From NCBI GenBank assembly GCA_026400595.1, contig JAPLOT010000531.1:1-22010 (forward strand): a stretch of DNA of 22,010 nt, in the 5' to 3' direction. Positions 14,555-22,010 of this stretch are shown here, piece by piece. The notes beneath the pieces are model-generated. The model did not search any database. It had not been told where the DNA came from and saw nothing but the letters and a program-made list of their open reading frames with translations. This DNA is from Alphaproteobacteria bacterium. GTDB taxonomy: Bacteria; Pseudomonadota; Alphaproteobacteria; Rhizobiales; Aestuariivirgaceae. Within the stretch, counting starts at the first letter, position 1. Each line of letters begins with the position of its first letter. The position numbers were made by a program, and so were the translations under genes.

Positions 14555-15459
14555 CAGTCAAATCCCAGGAAATCGAAGATGTCGCGGTCCTTCATCGACT
14601 TCGCGTCGAGCGGTTCGGCACCGGCCCAGAGCTGTGCAGCGAGTTTGAGATATTCGTTCTGAACATCCTCGATCTCGGGCGAAGCGGGCATCTCGAAGAG
14701 GGTCGATTTCTTCAGCCGGCTGAGGCGGATGGCGTCGAGATCCGGGAAGTGAGCCAGGCGCTTCAGGCCGATCGCTTCGTTGAAGCGGTCGATCTGGTCT
14801 GTGTCCTTGCTGCGGTTGGCGATGACGCCACCAACGCGGACGCCATAGTTCTTCGCCTTGGCGTTGATCGCCGCGACGATGCGGTTCATGGCGAAGATCG
14901 AGTCGAAGTCGTTGGCGGTCACGATCAGGGCGCGGTCGGCGTGCTGGAGGGGGGAGGCGAAGCCGCCGCACACGACGTCGCCCAATACGTCGAAGATCAC
15001 GACGTCGGTCTCATCGAGCAGGTGATGCTCCTTGAGGAGCTTCACGGTCTGGCCCACGACGTAGCCGCCGCAACCGGTGCCGGCCGGGGGCCCGCCCGCC
15101 TCGATGCACATGACGCCGTTGTAACCCTGGAACACGAAATCCTCGGGGCGCAGTTCCTCGGAATGGAAATCGACCTGTTCGAGGATGTCGATCACCGTCG
15201 GGATCAGCGACTTGGTGAGCGTGAAGGTGGAGTCGTGCTTGGGATCGCAACCGATCTGGAGCACGCGCTTGCCAAGCTTCGAGAATGCCACCGAGAGGTT
15301 CGACGAGGTCGTGCTCTTGCCGATGCCGCCCTTGCCGTAGATGGAAAAGACCTTGGCCGTGCCGATCTGCACGTTGGGGTCGAGGTGAACCTGCACGCTG
15401 CCTTCACCGTCACCGGGCCGCTTGGCCTGGCGTGGCCGGCGATCAAGAACCATGGTCAT
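14554..15459 (-). CDS. bchL: BchL, ATP-dependent iron protein of dark protochlorophyllide reductase
   Basis: BchL is the NifH-like homodimeric electron donor to BchN-BchB, which reduces ring D of protochlorophyllide without light. At 301 residues it has the P-loop GKGGIGKST at 42-50, switch regions, and the two cysteines that bridge the shared [4Fe-4S] cluster, Cys130 (GTGCGGY) and Cys164 (DVVCGGF). DPKHDST (72-78) is also conserved. A GGAGG lies 7 bases upstream of ATG 15459; the ATG at 15453 two codons later is possible. It overlaps the bchH stop by ATGA and the bchM start by one base. The enzyme is oxygen-sensitive like nitrogenase iron protein. No anomaly. Confidence 0.96.
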   Translation of the reverse strand: MTMVLDRRPRQAKRPGDGEGSVQVHLDPNVQIGTAKVFSIYGKGGIGKSTTSSNLSVAFSKLGKRVLQIGCDPKHDSTFTLTKSLIPTVIDILEQVDFHSEELRPEDFVFQGYNGVMCIEAGGPPAGTGCGGYVVGQTVKLLKEHHLLDETDVVIFDVLGDVVCGGFASPLQHADRALIVTANDFDSIFAMNRIVAAINAKAKNYGVRVGGVIANRSKDTDQIDRFNEAIGLKRLAHFPDLDAIRLSRLKKSTLFEMPASPEIEDVQNEYLKLAAQLWAGAEPLDAKSMKDRDIFDFLGFD

Positions 15460-18400
15460 GCCGCAACCTCCGCACCAATGCCTTCGAGCCTGTCTTCGAG
15501 TTCCTCACCGGCGCGCTTCAGCGCGTCCAGCGTTTCGGCATCCGGCTTCCAGAAGGAGCGACGCTCCGCCTCCAGCAGCCGGTTCACCACTTTCACGGCC
15601 GCCTTGGGATTGAGGGCGGCAAGGCGGTCCCGCATGGATTCATCCAGCACATAGGTCTGGGTAAACTGCTGGTAGACCCATGGCGCCACCTGGCCCGTCG
15701 TTGCCGACCAGCCCACCGTATTGGTGAGGTGGCATTCGATGTGGCGGACGCCTTCGTGGCCATGCTTCAGCATGCCTTCGTACCACTTGGGGTTCAGCAC
15801 CCGGGTGCGCGATTCAAGCGCGACCTGGTCGGCCAGCGTGCGCACGACGCCGGCACCGCGAGTCTGGTCTCCGATGTACACAGGAATGGCTTCACCCTTT
15901 TGCTTTTCGGCTGCGCGGCTGATTCCGCCCAGGGAGTCGAAGTAGTGGTCGACGGTGGTGACCCCCAGTTCCACGGACTCGAGGTTCTGGTAGGCAAGAT
16001 CGACTCCGGAAAGCACCGCGGCCATGATCTCGGACTGCGCGGCGGCCTGTCCGTTGCGGCCATGTGCAAAGCACTTCCGCTTGGAGAAGACCTCGCCAAG
16101 TTCGCTCTCGTCCTCCCAGCGGCCGCTATCGACCATCATGTTGACGTTCGAGCCATAGGCGCCGTCCGCATTGCTGAAGACGCGCAGCGCAGCCGTTTCC
16201 AGGTCGCAGCCGGTCTTGCGCATGTGCGCGAGGGCGTGCTTGCGAACGAAGTTGAGGTCCTCCGGTTCGTCCGCAGCGGCAGCGAGATAGCAGGCCTCTG
16301 CCAGCATGCGGGTCTGCAGAGGCAGCAGGTCGCGGAAGATGCCGGAGAGCGTCAGCATCACGTCGATGCGCGGGTGGCTGAGCGTCTCGGCCGGCAGCAG
16401 GCTGGCGCCAGCCAGCCGCCCGAAGCTGTCGAAGCGTGGAACGGCCCCCAGCAGCGACATGGCCTGGGCAATCGGCCCGCCCTCGCTCTTGAGGTTGTCG
16501 GTGCCCCAGAGAACCAGCGCAACGGTCTCGGGAATGGGCTTGCCATTGGCCAAATGCGTCCTGAGGAGCAGATCGGCCTGGCGCGCACCGTCCGCCACCG
16601 CAAATGCCGATGGAATGCGGAACGGGTCGAAGCCGTGCAGATTGCGGCCCGTGGGCAGGATGGAAGGCGTGCGGATCAGGTCGCCGCCGGCAACGGGGCG
16701 GATTAATCCGCCATCGAGCGCATGGAGCAATCCGCCGATCTCGTGATCCTGCGAGAGGAGTTCCTCCATCTTCGCCATGTCGGCCTCGGGATTGGTTTCC
16801 GCGACACTTGCCAGCATGTCTTTGCGGGCCTCGGCCGTCATCGCCTCGCCCACCACATGGAGCCCGTGCGGAATGAGCGTGTATTCGAGTTCGAGAATGG
16901 CCGTCTGCAGCGCCTGGATGCTGGCATCTGCATCGGTCCATGCGGGCTCGGCCTGGATCAAGTCGACAGCGGCAGCCTGCGCCTGGACCAGTACGGCGAG
17001 TTGGTCGCGTTCGGAGGCATCGGGCGAAAGGCCGCGCCAGCGTTCGATGGACGACTTGAGGTCAACGAGCCCACGGTAGAGCCCGGCCTGAGCCAACGGC
17101 GGAGTGAGGTAGCTGATCAGGGTGGCTCCGGCGCGCCGCTTGGCGATGGTTCCTTCCGACGGGTTGTTGGCGGCATAGAGATAGAGGTTCGGCAGGTCGC
17201 CGATCAGCCGGTCGGGCCAGCAGGCCTGCGACATGCCGGATTGCTTGCCGGGCATGAACTCCAATGCGCCATGCGTGCCGAAGTGCAGCACCGCATGGGC
17301 GCCGAAATCCTCTCGGAGGTAGCGGTAGAAGGCCGAGAAGGCATGGGTGGGCGAGAAGTTACGCTCGAAGAGCAGCCGCATCGGGTCGCCTTCGTAACCG
17401 AAGGCCGGCTGGATGCCGACAAACACATTGCCGAAGCGCTCGCCCAGCACATGGATGTGGCCGCTGTCGCTTTGCTGCCGGCCGGGGGCAGGACCCCACT
17501 GCGCCTCGATCTCCGCCAGATGGGGCTCGCGCCGCACGTGGTCGTCGGCCGGGATGCGGCAATGGACATTGGCGTCCGTCCCGAAGCGCTCGGCATTGCC
17601 CTTGAGAATACGATCGCGGAGCGCATCCACGGTGGCCGGCACCTCGACCGAGTAGCCATCGCGTTTCAGGGCCTGCAAGGTATTGAACAACGACTCGAAG
17701 ACGCCGAGGAAAGCCGCCGTCCCTGTGCTGCCGCCGTTGGGCGGGAAGTTGAAGAGCACAACCGCGACGCTGCGATCGCTCTTCTCGGCCTGGCGGAGCG
17801 CAACGAGCTTGGAAACCCGCGTGGCAAGCATCGCCGCGCGTTCGGCATGGACCCGCATGCTGCGTTCGCCGCCTTCCGAACCATAGCGGCCGCCAAAGAC
17901 GATGGAACCGGTGGCACCATCGATCTCCGGAATGGCGATCATCATGGTCGTCTCGATCGGATGAAGGCCGCGTTCCGAGGCTTCCCATTCTTCCAGTGTC
18001 TGGAACTCGACCGGCTGGGCTGCGACGTAAGGCACATCCAGGGCGGCCAGCACCTCTTCGGCCGCGCGCGCGTCATTGTAGGCCGGGCCGCCGACCAGCG
18101 AGAAGCCGCTGAGCGAGACCAGGGCGTCGATGGCCGTGCTGCCGTTCCTCATGAAGAATTTTTCGATGGCGGGACGCTGGTCCAGGCCCGTCGCAAAGGC
18201 AGGAATGACCTTCAGACCGCGCGACTCCAGCGCTGCAATCACGCCGTCGTAATGCCCGGTGTCGCCCGAGAGAACGTAGGACCGCATCAGCAGCAGACCG
18301 ACGGTGCCCTTGCGCACCGATGGCGGAGCGGGGAGGTTGGCTGACGTGTCGGCCATCCGGCCAGGCAGACGGGGATGATAGACGCCCACTTCCGGGTAGG

Positions 18401-19058
18401 ACTTCGGAGCGTCGTAGCGAAGCTTGGCGCAGAGTGCCTTGCGCGGACCATCGGCATAGCGCGACGCGAGGAAGCGCACGAGATGGCCGATGTTCTCCTC
18501 CGAGCCCGCAAGCCAGTATTGCATCGACAGGAAATAGGCACGCACATCCTGTGCGGTGCCGGGGATGAAGCGCAGGATCTTGGGAATGCGCTTCAACATG
18601 GCCAGCTGCTGTGCGCCCGCCGTAGGCTTGGAAGTTTCGCCCGAGGACTTGCTGCCGCGCAATCGCTTCAGGAGGCTCACCAGGCTGCCCTGCGTGCCGT
18701 CCATCTTGAAACGGCCAAGCTTGGTGAGGCGGATGACCTCTCCGGCGGACATGAAGGCGACCATGGCGTCGCAGTGTTCCCGCCGTGCCAGAAGAGCCGG
18801 CATCACGGCCTGGATATGCTCTTCGAGGAACAGCATGTTGACGATGATGATGTCGCCCTTGGCGATATCCTGTCGGCAGGCCTCCAGTGAGGAGGGCTGC
18901 GATGCCCAGCTCGATGCCGCATGAACCGTGAAGCTGAATCCCGGAATCTCGCGCGCCAGTGCCGTGGCCACCCGTCCGATGGCGCCGGACAGATGATTGT
19001 CCAGCGTCACGATGACGGCATTGAGGCTCGTCCTAGCGGCTGTAATGGGCTTTTGCAT
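15456..19058 (-). CDS. bchH: Magnesium chelatase large subunit BchH
   Basis: BchH binds protoporphyrin IX and, with BchI and BchD (not in this window), inserts Mg. The 1200-residue protein is of normal size, from MQKPITAARTSLNAVIVTLDNHLSGAI. It retains blocks typical of cobalamin/chlorin chelatase large subunits: NFPPNGGSTGTAAFLGVFESL, VGIQPAFGYEGDPMRLLFER, HAVLHFGTHGALEFMPGKQSGMS, LYAANNPSEGTIAKRR, MMVDSGRWEDESELGEVF. The frame is open further upstream to 19334, but those codons are inside bchB and give no family-like sequence. The ATG at 19058 is the first that yields the family N-terminus. It overlaps the 3' end of bchB by 26 bases. The gene order B-H-L is conserved in purple bacteria. Confidence 0.96.
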   Translation of the reverse strand: MQKPITAARTSLNAVIVTLDNHLSGAIGRVATALAREIPGFSFTVHAASSWASQPSSLEACRQDIAKGDIIIVNMLFLEEHIQAVMPALLARREHCDAMVAFMSAGEVIRLTKLGRFKMDGTQGSLVSLLKRLRGSKSSGETSKPTAGAQQLAMLKRIPKILRFIPGTAQDVRAYFLSMQYWLAGSEENIGHLVRFLASRYADGPRKALCAKLRYDAPKSYPEVGVYHPRLPGRMADTSANLPAPPSVRKGTVGLLLMRSYVLSGDTGHYDGVIAALESRGLKVIPAFATGLDQRPAIEKFFMRNGSTAIDALVSLSGFSLVGGPAYNDARAAEEVLAALDVPYVAAQPVEFQTLEEWEASERGLHPIETTMMIAIPEIDGATGSIVFGGRYGSEGGERSMRVHAERAAMLATRVSKLVALRQAEKSDRSVAVVLFNFPPNGGSTGTAAFLGVFESLFNTLQALKRDGYSVEVPATVDALRDRILKGNAERFGTDANVHCRIPADDHVRREPHLAEIEAQWGPAPGRQQSDSGHIHVLGERFGNVFVGIQPAFGYEGDPMRLLFERNFSPTHAFSAFYRYLREDFGAHAVLHFGTHGALEFMPGKQSGMSQACWPDRLIGDLPNLYLYAANNPSEGTIAKRRAGATLISYLTPPLAQAGLYRGLVDLKSSIERWRGLSPDASERDQLAVLVQAQAAAVDLIQAEPAWTDADASIQALQTAILELEYTLIPHGLHVVGEAMTAEARKDMLASVAETNPEADMAKMEELLSQDHEIGGLLHALDGGLIRPVAGGDLIRTPSILPTGRNLHGFDPFRIPSAFAVADGARQADLLLRTHLANGKPIPETVALVLWGTDNLKSEGGPIAQAMSLLGAVPRFDSFGRLAGASLLPAETLSHPRIDVMLTLSGIFRDLLPLQTRMLAEACYLAAAADEPEDLNFVRKHALAHMRKTGCDLETAALRVFSNADGAYGSNVNMMVDSGRWEDESELGEVFSKRKCFAHGRNGQAAAQSEIMAAVLSGVDLAYQNLESVELGVTTVDHYFDSLGGISRAAEKQKGEAIPVYIGDQTRGAGVVRTLADQVALESRTRVLNPKWYEGMLKHGHEGVRHIECHLTNTVGWSATTGQVAPWVYQQFTQTYVLDESMRDRLAALNPKAAVKVVNRLLEAERRSFWKPDAETLDALKRAGEELEDRLEGIGAEVAA

Positions 19059-20577
19059 CGTACAGCGTCTCAACGGTGATAATGTGAAGACCACGTTCAG
19101 TTGCGTAGCGTTCGGTGTTGCGGCGCGCCTTGCCGCGCACGAAGAAGGGCACCTTCTGCAGTTCCTTCTCCGCATCCGGCGCCCAGCCCGAAAGCTGCTT
19201 GGCTTCGATCCTTGCGGGTTCGGCCGCGGCCGGCTTGGCCTCTTGCTTGGCTCCGCCATGACCAAGATGCGACGGCGCGGCCTTGTCGTTGAACTCGAAG
19301 TCGTCGCGGAACATGTGGATGAGATGTTCCTCAAGCCCCATCATGAGCGGATGAACCCAGGTGTCGAAGATCACGTTGGCGCCTTCGAAACCCATTTGCG
19401 GCGAATAGCGGGCCGGAAAGTCCTGCACATGCACCGGAGCCGAGATCACCGCGCAGGGCACGCCGAGCCGCTTGGCGATATGGCGCTCCATCTGCGTGCC
19501 AAGCACGAGCTCGGGCTGAAGCTCGGCGACCTTTGCTTCGACATCGAGATAGTCGTCCGTGATCAGCGCCTCGAGGCCCAGGGCCTTGGCGGCCTCGCGC
19601 ACCGGTCTCGCGAATTCGCGGCTGTAGGTGCCCATGCCGACGACATCGAAGCCCAGTTCCTTCCCGGCAATCCGGGCGGCTGCCAGCACATGCGTGGCGT
19701 CGCCGAAGATGAAGACCCGCTTGCCGGTGAGATAGGTCGAGTCGACCGAGCGCGAGTACCACGGCAAGCGGCTTGCATCCTCGGCAAGCAGGGGCCCTGC
19801 GTCGATGCCAGCGAGCTTTGCGACCTCGGCAATGAAGTCGCGCGTTGCCGATACGCCGATGGGGATGACGGTGGTCATCGGCTGGCTGCAGTTCTTCTCC
19901 AGCCAGCGGGCGGCAGGCTCGGCCGTTTCCGGATAGAGCACCACGTTGAAGGCGGCCTCGGGCAGGCGCGCGATGTCCGAGGGACGGGCATCGAGCGGTG
20001 CCACCACGTTGATGGCAATGCCCAGTCTTGTCAGGAGCCGGGAGATTTCCGTCAGGTCGTCGCGATGGCGGAAACCAAGAGCCGTCGGCCCGAGGATGTT
20101 GCAGGACCGCGGGTTGAAATCGGCGCTGCGGCTGCCCGGATGGCACAGGCCGCGGACGATTCGATAGAAGGTCTCGGCCGCGCCCCAGTTCTCCTTTTTC
20201 TGATAGGAGGGTAGTTCAAGCGGGATGACCGGGATCGGCAGGGCAAGGGCCTTGGCCAGTCCGCCGGGGTCGTCCTGGATCAGCTCGGCCGTGCAGGACG
20301 CGCCCACGATCATCGCCTCGGGCTGGAACCGTTCGAAGGCGGACGCGCAGGAAGACTTGAAGAGCTCGGCGGTGTCGCCGCCCAGATCGCGCGCCTGGAA
20401 GGTGGTGTAGGTCACCGGTGGCCGCGAGTCGCGGCGCTCGATCATGGTGAAAAGGAGATCGGCATAGGTGTCGCCCTGGGGCGCATGGAGGACATAGTGC
20501 ATGCCCTTCATGGCCGTCGCGATCCGCATGGCGCCGACATGGGGCGGTCCTTCATAGGTCCAGAGGGTCAGCTGCAT
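19033..20577 (-). CDS. bchB: BchB, catalytic subunit of dark protochlorophyllide reductase
   Basis: BchB with BchN forms the NifDK-like heterotetramer that binds protochlorophyllide and an unusual [4Fe-4S] cluster. The N-terminus MQLTLWTYEGPPHVGAMR is canonical, and Asp36 in APQGDTYADLLF matches the aspartate cluster ligand of Rhodobacter BchB. VGASCTAELIQDDPGGLA, TYSREFARPVREAAKALG and the C-terminal DAEKELQKVPFFVRGKARRN (the light-independent reductase C-terminal domain) are all present. The linker before it is Lys/Glu/Ala-rich. The protein has 514 residues. Its ATG follows CTGGAGG, and there are 3 bases after the bchN stop. Its last 26 bases also encode the start of bchH. No defects seen. 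Confidence 0.96.
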   Translation of the reverse strand: MQLTLWTYEGPPHVGAMRIATAMKGMHYVLHAPQGDTYADLLFTMIERRDSRPPVTYTTFQARDLGGDTAELFKSSCASAFERFQPEAMIVGASCTAELIQDDPGGLAKALALPIPVIPLELPSYQKKENWGAAETFYRIVRGLCHPGSRSADFNPRSCNILGPTALGFRHRDDLTEISRLLTRLGIAINVVAPLDARPSDIARLPEAAFNVVLYPETAEPAARWLEKNCSQPMTTVIPIGVSATRDFIAEVAKLAGIDAGPLLAEDASRLPWYSRSVDSTYLTGKRVFIFGDATHVLAAARIAGKELGFDVVGMGTYSREFARPVREAAKALGLEALITDDYLDVEAKVAELQPELVLGTQMERHIAKRLGVPCAVISAPVHVQDFPARYSPQMGFEGANVIFDTWVHPLMMGLEEHLIHMFRDDFEFNDKAAPSHLGHGGAKQEAKPAAAEPARIEAKQLSGWAPDAEKELQKVPFFVRGKARRNTERYATERGLHIITVETLYDAKAHYSR

Positions 20578-20580
20578 GGC

Positions 20581-21876
20581 TCAGACCTCCAGCCGGGTGC
20601 GGCGATCGAGTGGCCTGGCGAAGAGGCGGGCAAGGTCGCCGGCCTGGTCGTAGCCCTGGATCGGGGTGAAGACGAGTTCGATGGACCACTTGGTGGCAAA
20701 GCCTTCGGCCTCCAGCGGATTGGCAAGCCCGAGGCCGCAGACCACGAGGTCTGGCTTTTCGGCCCGGCAGCGATCGAGCTGCAGCTCGACGTCCTGGCCC
20801 TCGCTCAGCACTGTGCCCTGCGGCATCAACTCGAGTTCGGGCGTCAGATGCTGACGGTGCAGATAGGGCGTGCCCACTTCGGTCAGTTCCATGCCCAGTT
20901 CGCGCGAGACGAAGCGCGCCAGCGGAATCTCGAGCTGCGAGTCGGGAAAGAAGAAAATTCGCTTTCCAACGAGGGCTTCGCGATGCGGTGCCGTCGCCAT
21001 GGCTGCGCGCATGCGCCCGGCATCGGTGGCGCTTCGAAACGTCGAGTCGCTGACCCCGAATGCATCCGCTGCCGCCTTGAACCAGGCCGTGGTTCCTTCG
21101 GCGCCGAGCGGGAAGGGCGCGGCGATATGTGTGGCTCCACGTTCTTCGAGGGCACGCGCCGTCTCCGTGAGGAAGGGCTGGGCCAGCAGGAAACGGGTTC
21201 CCGGCCCGATGGCCGGCATGCCGGAACTTCGCCGGGCCGGAAGGAAGGCCACGTCGTCCAGCCCCAGATCGCGGAAGATCCGGGTGAACTGGTCTTCGAC
21301 CACATCGGAAAGCGCCCCCGCTACAACGAGCGAGGGCGCCGTGCCGCTGGCTGGCAGGGGGGGGTCGGGTACCAGAGCGGCGAGACAGGCATCTTCGCCT
21401 TGCGTGAAGGTGGTCTCGATACCGCTGCCTGAGTAGTTCAAGACACGCACGCGAGGAGAATGAAGCTTGGAGAGGCGCTCGGACGCGCGCTTGAGATCGA
21501 GCTTGATCACTTCCGAAGGACAGGAACCCACGAGGAAGAGCAGCTTGATGTCAGGCCGGCGTTCGAGAAGGCGGTTGACCACACCATCGAGTTCGACATC
21601 GATATCGGCAAGGCCTGCGAGGTCGCGCTCGTCGATAATCGCAGTAGCAAAGCGCGGTTCGGCGAAGATCATGACCCCGGCCGCCGACTGAATGAGATGC
21701 GCGCAGGTGCGCGAGCCAACCACCAGGAAGAAGGCGTCCTGAATCTTCCGGTGGAGCCAGACGATGCCGGTGAGGCCACAGAAGACCTCGCGCTGGCCGC
21801 GCTGCTTGAGAACCGGTTGACCGGAACATCCGGGCAGGGCCTGGCCCTGGTCGGCAGAGCGGAACGGCAGATTCAT
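20581..21876 (-). CDS. bchN: BchN, subunit of dark protochlorophyllide reductase
   Basis: BchN is the NifD-like partner of BchB. The three cysteine ligands of the shared [4Fe-4S] cluster are visible at Cys33 (REVFCGL), Cys58 (GSRTCAHL) and Cys119 (GSCPSEVI), with the family's exact spacing of 25 and 61 residues. CAHLIQSAAGVMIFAEPRF is nearly invariant, and LNYSGSGIETTFTQGEDA is typical. The length of 431 residues is normal. The ATG at 21876 overlaps the bchF stop (ATGA). A run of eight G on the plus strand (21357-21364) falls inside the coding sequence around PDPPLP. The frame is preserved across it. Confidence 0.96.
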   Translation of the reverse strand: MNLPFRSADQGQALPGCSGQPVLKQRGQREVFCGLTGIVWLHRKIQDAFFLVVGSRTCAHLIQSAAGVMIFAEPRFATAIIDERDLAGLADIDVELDGVVNRLLERRPDIKLLFLVGSCPSEVIKLDLKRASERLSKLHSPRVRVLNYSGSGIETTFTQGEDACLAALVPDPPLPASGTAPSLVVAGALSDVVEDQFTRIFRDLGLDDVAFLPARRSSGMPAIGPGTRFLLAQPFLTETARALEERGATHIAAPFPLGAEGTTAWFKAAADAFGVSDSTFRSATDAGRMRAAMATAPHREALVGKRIFFFPDSQLEIPLARFVSRELGMELTEVGTPYLHRQHLTPELELMPQGTVLSEGQDVELQLDRCRAEKPDLVVCGLGLANPLEAEGFATKWSIELVFTPIQGYDQAGDLARLFARPLDRRTRLEV

Positions 21877-22010
21877 GATGCTGCCTCCATTCCACCGAAT
21901 CCCTTGCTGTCCTGCGAAAGCCTGGCGGCCCGCAGCTTGAGCAGGAATTGCGCCGCGTTGATCACATAGGCCGCATAGGCCGCCAGCGCGAGAATCAGGA
22001 GTTCCTTGCT
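21873..22010 (-). CDS. bchF: BchF, 3-vinyl bacteriochlorophyllide hydratase, C-terminal part only
   Basis: Only the last 45 residues lie in the window. BchF hydrates the C3 vinyl group of the (bacterio)chlorophyllide to a 1-hydroxyethyl group. The visible part is a hydrophobic helix ELLILALAAYAAYVINAAQF followed by LLKLRAARLSQD, which resembles the BchF C-terminus. The stop TGA at 21875-21873 overlaps the bchN start, and bchF directly before bchN is the usual purple-bacterial order. The call rests as much on context as on sequence. Confidence 0.78.
   Translation of the reverse strand, partial: SKELLILALAAYAAYVINAAQFLLKLRAARLSQDSKGFGGMEAAS

Noticed and set aside
16722..18344. 540-codon open frame on the plus strand opposite bchH
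   Set aside because: High-G+C antisense shadow; its translation has no family-like blocks and bchH is clearly the real gene.
19059..19334. 92-codon upstream extension of bchH
   Set aside because: Lies inside bchB and reads as low-quality Arg/Pro/Ser-rich sequence; BchH proteins start near the TLDNH block.
1..22010. CRISPR array, insertion sequence, phage or defence system
   Set aside because: No direct-repeat array, transposase, integrase or defence-gene motifs were seen on either strand.

Overview
The window is the end of a photosynthesis gene cluster from a purple, anoxygenic phototrophic alphaproteobacterium, followed by ordinary housekeeping genes. The base composition is high in G+C by eye. 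The order bchF-N-B-H-L-M-lhaA-puhA-B-C-(bciE)-acsF-puhE-hemA is the classic alphaproteobacterial superoperon. A C4-type 5-aminolevulinate synthase, a C-terminally truncated AapJ-type amino-acid binding protein and a cysK/alaX/sseA group fit the same class. I cannot fix the genus or order from the sequence.

Layout, read on the minus strand from the right edge. First come the end of bchF (21873-22010), then bchN, bchB, bchH, bchL, bchM, lhaA, puhA, puhB, puhC, a 97-residue gene that is probably bciE, acsF, puhE and a broken hemA (7255-8284). The genes are packed so tightly that most neighbours share an ATGA or TGATG, and the bchH start lies inside bchB. A second small group follows: a DUF2177-type membrane protein, bchE and bchJ. 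A perfect FNR-type palindrome (6750-6763) and a near-perfect PpsR/CrtJ-type palindrome (6714-6731) lie between the DUF2177 stop codon and the bchE start. Together these genes supply 5-aminolevulinate formation, Mg insertion (BchH), methylation (BchM), E-ring closure with oxygen (AcsF plus probable BciE) or without it (BchE), protochlorophyllide reduction (BchLNB), vinyl-side-chain chemistry (BchF, BchJ), the reaction-centre H subunit (PuhA) and complex assembly (LhaA, PuhB, PuhC, PuhE).

Left of the cluster are a small membrane protein on the plus strand (4187-4468), a tRNA-Asn(GTT) with its own promoter and strong terminator, and a minus-strand operon cysK-alaX-sseA-GNAT with overlapping starts and stops. 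The far left holds the plus-strand end of an aapJ-like gene.

The most notable irregularities are two apparent deletion junctions. Near position 860 an aapJ-like gene and a GNAT gene collide tail to tail, and both lose their conserved C-termini. Near 8225 hemA lacks roughly 60 codons and changes frame. They may be real lesions or assembly errors, and read mapping would decide. I found no undescribed defence system, CRISPR array or mobile element. The best biology is the stacked oxygen/redox control of bchE beside a complete aerobic cyclase module.
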